A stretch of DNA of 64,000 nucleotides from JANNMJ01 sp031425525. GTDB taxonomy: Bacteria; Bacteroidota; Bacteroidia; Cytophagales; Hymenobacteraceae. The stretch spans positions 1 to 64,000 of the forward strand of contig JANPJM010000029.1 of the NCBI GenBank assembly GCA_031425525.1. The letters run 5' to 3'. This document shows, one piece after another, positions 61,332 through 64,000 of this stretch; position 1 is the first letter of the stretch; each line of letters starts with the position of its first letter. A program made the position numbers and the translations under genes. The notes under the pieces are model-generated. The model was given only the letters and a program-made list of their open reading frames with translations. It had not been told where the DNA came from and did not search any database.

Positions 61332-62663
61332 TTAGCGCAACAGGTTCTCCATTTCCTGCTGCCATCGCGCGAAAGTTTCTCCTGGCGTCTTATTCAGCAA
61401 TGTGTGTTCGACAAACGCGAACCGGGTGTCTGCTGCTGGCTGGGCGCCCAGCCGACGATATTCTGTGCGGCCTGACTGATTGACTTCTCGTAACTGCGCT
61501 TCGAGTTGCGAGAGCGCGCCGGTGGTAGACATCGCCTGCGGAAAACTCCACACATAAGTGGCGTGTGAGTTCAGCAACTCCCAGCAGTAATGCCGCTGGG
61601 TTGCACCCAGAATGCAGAAAACAAACCCTACGTGGTGGCCAAAGGTGAAGCGGACAGCGGTATCAGTATCTTGCTTTGTCGCAGCCAGGTACTCAATCTG
61701 CTGCCGGTTGCGCGCGTCAGTTATCAAGCGGTGTTGTAACTCAGCCGGCGTAAGCAAGCCCGCTGGCTCTCCGGGTTCGCGGGTCAGTGCAAGCACTTCA
61801 TCTAGTGTATACGTCTGCTGACCGTTGGTTGGCCCTTCGCGTCGCTGACGGACGCGTTGGGCGCGCGTCGTGTGGAAAGCATCAATCAAAGCAGCATCAA
61901 TCCGGGCTACCTGGGGCGACGTGGCTACCCCTGTGCAGGAGCCATCAGCGTACTCTGTAACGGTTAGGTAAACGTCGAACGTCTCACGTCCAAGCTTGCG
62001 GGTGATGAAGCGACAGATGTATTCGTATTCCGGCCGAAGATGCTCGTTGTGAACTTCAAACCGCAACCCCGCCCGACCTAGCGGCGCCTTATCGCGCCAA
62101 CCCGTCAGCATACCCGTTTCAAAAGTGGCTTCATCGAAACGGGAGCGGAAGCGATCCGTCCACGTAAGCGGAAAATTGGACAGACCTGGCCCATCCCATA
62201 CACGTCCCAAGCGGTTCAGTTCGGCTACTGAGAAGGGTGGCGAAGGTGGGGAGCTTGGAAGACTAGCCGAACGCTCGGTTGCAGGGTCCAGAAGCAGATG
62301 CGGCAACAGCGCCGGCCGGTCGAACCGAATACACGTCTGGTGCAAACGCATTTTCTTTTCGTCGAGCAGCGCAAACCTGATTTCCTGTACGGGTTTGGTC
62401 AGTGCGTCCTTTCGGAAGGCGCTCTGGTAGACGGGTTTGGTTTCGTAATCTAATACTATTACGGAGACGGTTTGCGTGTGCGAATCGTAGGTAGCTTCTA
62501 CCAGCCAATAAAGCGGGCTGTTATCGGGCCCAAAAAAACTGATTGCCTCTGTTCCGTCCAACCGAAGGGCCGTTTTCAACGAGGTAGATGAGAGCGGAAA
62601 GGAAGCCAGTTCGGTGAGGGCTACCGTCTGGTTGTAAAGTCGGATGACACGCTGAGAAGTCAT
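61332..62663 (-). CDS. Hypothetical protein, unrecognised
   Basis: This 443-residue protein starts at 62663 (MTSQRVIRLYNQTVALTELA). Beta-rich N-terminal part (SISFFGPDNSPLYWL-like, VSVIVLDYETKPVYQSAFRK), a Pro/Ser linker at about 145 (SASLPSSPPSPPFSVAEL), and a C-terminal half including YEYICRFITRKLGRETFDVY, FTFGHHVGFVFCILGATQRH and HTLLNKTPGETFARWQQEME. GC is a few percent lower than in the housekeeping genes. No known domain. The upstream frame to 62798 is discarded as it lacks coding character. It may pair with the small frameshifted gene downstream. Confidence 0.6.
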   Translation of the reverse strand: MTSQRVIRLYNQTVALTELASFPLSSTSLKTALRLDGTEAISFFGPDNSPLYWLVEATYDSHTQTVSVIVLDYETKPVYQSAFRKDALTKPVQEIRFALLDEKKMRLHQTCIRFDRPALLPHLLLDPATERSASLPSSPPSPPFSVAELNRLGRVWDGPGLSNFPLTWTDRFRSRFDEATFETGMLTGWRDKAPLGRAGLRFEVHNEHLRPEYEYICRFITRKLGRETFDVYLTVTEYADGSCTGVATSPQVARIDAALIDAFHTTRAQRVRQRREGPTNGQQTYTLDEVLALTREPGEPAGLLTPAELQHRLITDARNRQQIEYLAATKQDTDTAVRFTFGHHVGFVFCILGATQRHYCWELLNSHATYVWSFPQAMSTTGALSQLEAQLREVNQSGRTEYRRLGAQPAADTRFAFVEHTLLNKTPGETFARWQQEMENLLR

Positions 62664-62804
62664 ATGTTTGACGGAAAAGAGAACCGCCAAACTTACGGCG
62701 AAAGGATTAAGTATGCGCCCCCCATCGCTACCTTTCGCCCACCCAAGCGCCAGCACTGAGGCGAGCGCCGGCTTTCTCTCCTTCGTTCTGTCCCTCACTC
62801 CCTA

Positions 62805-63512
62805 ATGACTCACAAAACGTATTTCAACAACTTCTTCGGGGCGCTGGCGGCGGCCCTGAGCGACGATGAGTTTCTGGCCTTCGCCGATGCCGTATTGGCG
62901 AACCTGAAACGCGATGCGGCCACCTACGCCCCCGAAATCGCGTACCTCGAACCGCAGGTCGCGCAGTTGCGCGCCGCCCACCAGGCGCGGGGCGTGGAAG
63001 GCAAATCGGCTTCCGTGACCGACCTGCGCGGCGCCGTGCGGGCGTTCCTGCAATGGGCGAAGCTGACGAACACGACCAAAATCTTCCCCGCTTTCCCCGA
63101 CCGCAAGCAGAAGGAGCGGGTCGATATTTTCCCCGGCGGGATGGATGCGCTCTACCGCGCCGACCAGACCAATATCCTGAAACGGGCGAAGTACTACCTC
63201 GACAAAATCAGCGTGACGTACGCGGCGCAAACCACCATCACGCCCGCCGCTGCCAAAGCGCAGTACGACGCCCTCGAAACGGCCCTGACCAAGCGCACCA
63301 CGGCCACCGCCGACAAGCGCGGCCACTCCGTGGCGATTGACGAGCAGGAAGAAATCGTGTGCGTGGGCCTCTACCGCGCCTACACGCGCCTGCTCAACGT
63401 ACATTTTGAGCGCCCGGAAGAGGCCTATACCTACTTCCCCTTCCCGCAATCGACGGGCGCGCCGGAAGATGCCAACCTGCCGAGCTTGCCCAAAGTCCAC
63501 CCGACGGACTAA
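62805..63512 (+). CDS. Hypothetical helical protein, unrecognised
   Basis: This 235-residue protein is soluble and largely alpha-helical. MTHKTYFNNFFGALAAALSD, EFLAFADAVLANLKRDAATY, SASVTDLRGAVRAFLQWAKL and DKRGHSVAIDEQEEIVCVGL are its clearest blocks; the C-terminus is Pro-rich (TYFPFPQSTGAPEDANLPSL). No motif allows a function. It is divergent from the 61332-62663 gene, 141 bases between starts, with TACCTTTC about 70 bases upstream as a weak -7 box. GC is normal for the genome. Confidence 0.65.
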   Translation: MTHKTYFNNFFGALAAALSDDEFLAFADAVLANLKRDAATYAPEIAYLEPQVAQLRAAHQARGVEGKSASVTDLRGAVRAFLQWAKLTNTTKIFPAFPDRKQKERVDIFPGGMDALYRADQTNILKRAKYYLDKISVTYAAQTTITPAAAKAQYDALETALTKRTTATADKRGHSVAIDEQEEIVCVGLYRAYTRLLNVHFERPEEAYTYFPFPQSTGAPEDANLPSLPKVHPTD

Positions 63513-63573
63513 ATTGCACTCGCCGCCCGCAAAATGTTCCTTTTCCGGGACGGGCAACGGTCTAAAAAGCGTA

Positions 63574-63824
63574 GGGAGCTCCCGCGAATGCTCCGGCCTC
63601 GGCCGGGGGTTTGCGGGAGCTCCTTTCGTTAGTGGGGGCTTTAGCGGGCGGGCGGCGGGAGTTCCCGCAGATGCTCCGGGCTTTACCGGACGGGCTACGG
63701 GAGTTCCTTTTGGTGAGGCCGACTTTTCGGCAGTGTCGGCGGGAGTTCCCGTTGCCTTTTTGGGCGTTGCCGGCGGGCTTGCGGGAGTTTTCAGGGAAAG
63801 GCCGCCGCTTGACCCCCGGCCCAC
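63574..63824. repeat. 42-bp-period GGGAGTTCC repeat array (array 2)
   Basis: GGGAGYTCC (last copy GGGAGTTTT) recurs at 63574, 63615, 63657, 63699, 63741 and 63783: spacings 41, 42, 42, 42, 42. Units 1, 3 and 5 continue CCG and units 2 and 4 continue TTT, so a superperiod of 84 bases is visible. The rest of each unit is variable. The sequence is unrelated to array 1, yet the period is identical. It lies between the convergent ends of the 62805-63512 gene and the NFACT-family gene. Confidence 0.85.
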
Positions 63825-63867
63825 TGTCCGGCTTACCCCACTACTTCAACGCGGCGTGCGGCGGCCG

Positions 63868-64000
63868 TTACTCCCGCTCAAACGGGTTCGCCGGCCTTAC
63901 CAGCAACACCTGCTCCTCGCGCTCTACGCGCACACTGCCGGGGGCGGCGCCGCGCGGCTTGCGCACGTATTTGCGCGGCGTGACGATGACGGGGCACAAC
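63868..64000 (-). CDS. C-terminal end of an NFACT/RqcH-family protein (partial)
   Basis: Only the last 43 codons are in the window, read on the minus strand with stop TAA at 63868-63870. The sequence includes CPVIVTPRKYVRKPRGAAPG followed by SVRVEREEQVLLV and ends NPFERE. KYVRKPxGAxPGxV near the C-terminus is the hallmark of the NFACT-R (DUF814) RNA-binding domain of RqcH/Rqc2-like proteins, which add C-terminal alanine tails in ribosome quality control. The rest lies beyond 64000. Confidence 0.6.
   Translation of the reverse strand, partial: LCPVIVTPRKYVRKPRGAAPGSVRVEREEQVLLVRPANPFERE

Noticed and set aside
62802..63824. 340-codon minus-strand open frame with 14-residue Thr-Pro-Ala repeats
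   Set aside because: Its C-terminal two thirds are antisense to the helical gene at 62805-63512 and the repeats simply translate array 2. Open frames follow from high GC and a period divisible by three.

Overview
This window (overall about 63% GC by eye) comes from a high-GC Bacteroidota, most likely an aerobic member of the order Cytophagales (Hymenobacter- or Spirosoma-like). The evidence is two secreted proteins with type IX secretion signals, one with a C-terminal SorA-type tail and one with a gliding-motility CHU-type tail; a GlmU-like sugar nucleotidyltransferase with the N-terminal domain typical of Bacteroidota; TAnnTTTG promoter boxes; and few recognisable Shine-Dalgarno sites. No rRNA operon, prophage or complete IS is present.

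Layout. 1-5000: rimK, uvrA (with a palindromic repeat inserted in frame) and a VOC protein. 5206-8635: an AT-rich island holding a MACPF/CDC-like pore-forming candidate and a tyrosine recombinase whose first 36 residues are the start of single-strand binding protein; four 11-bp inverted sites lie between the two genes. 8666-19000: cytidine deaminase, a T9SS subtilisin, paaN, small enzymes and secreted proteins. 19131-30054: tRNA-Leu(GAG), smpB, NlpC/P60 hydrolase, HNH nuclease, phosphoribosyltransferase, rpmE2, GlmU-like protein, holB, hemC, cyclophilin and a sugar-nucleotide reductase. 30127-42443: CHU-type secreted protein, MuiA-like protein, hutH, hisS (with a low-GC patch), lipoproteins, PspC, GT2 and YbaB. 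42635-53223: a frameshifted helix-hairpin-helix gene, a beta-helix lipoprotein, a three-gene RND efflux operon, an OmdA-like protein and a fasciclin protein. 53560-59434: divergent tamB and tsaD. 59443-64000: four unrecognised genes, one frameshifted, two 42-bp-period repeat arrays, and the end of an NFACT-family gene.

Most genes are housekeeping or envelope functions in short units rather than one pathway. The intergenic DNA is unusually rich in palindromic elements. I distinguish several families: TGTCATTGCGAGGAGG, CCGGCACCG, TAGCAACCCC, GTAGGGGCGGGC and CCCTCTCCTAACGGAG elements, plus hairpins built of short reiterated words that differ at each site. Several overlap stop codons or have entered coding sequence.

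The strongest candidates for something undescribed are the SSB-recombinase fusion with its pore-former-like cargo (5206-8635), and the two unrelated-sequence arrays that share an exact 42-bp period (60651-60965 and 63574-63824) around a block of unknown genes.
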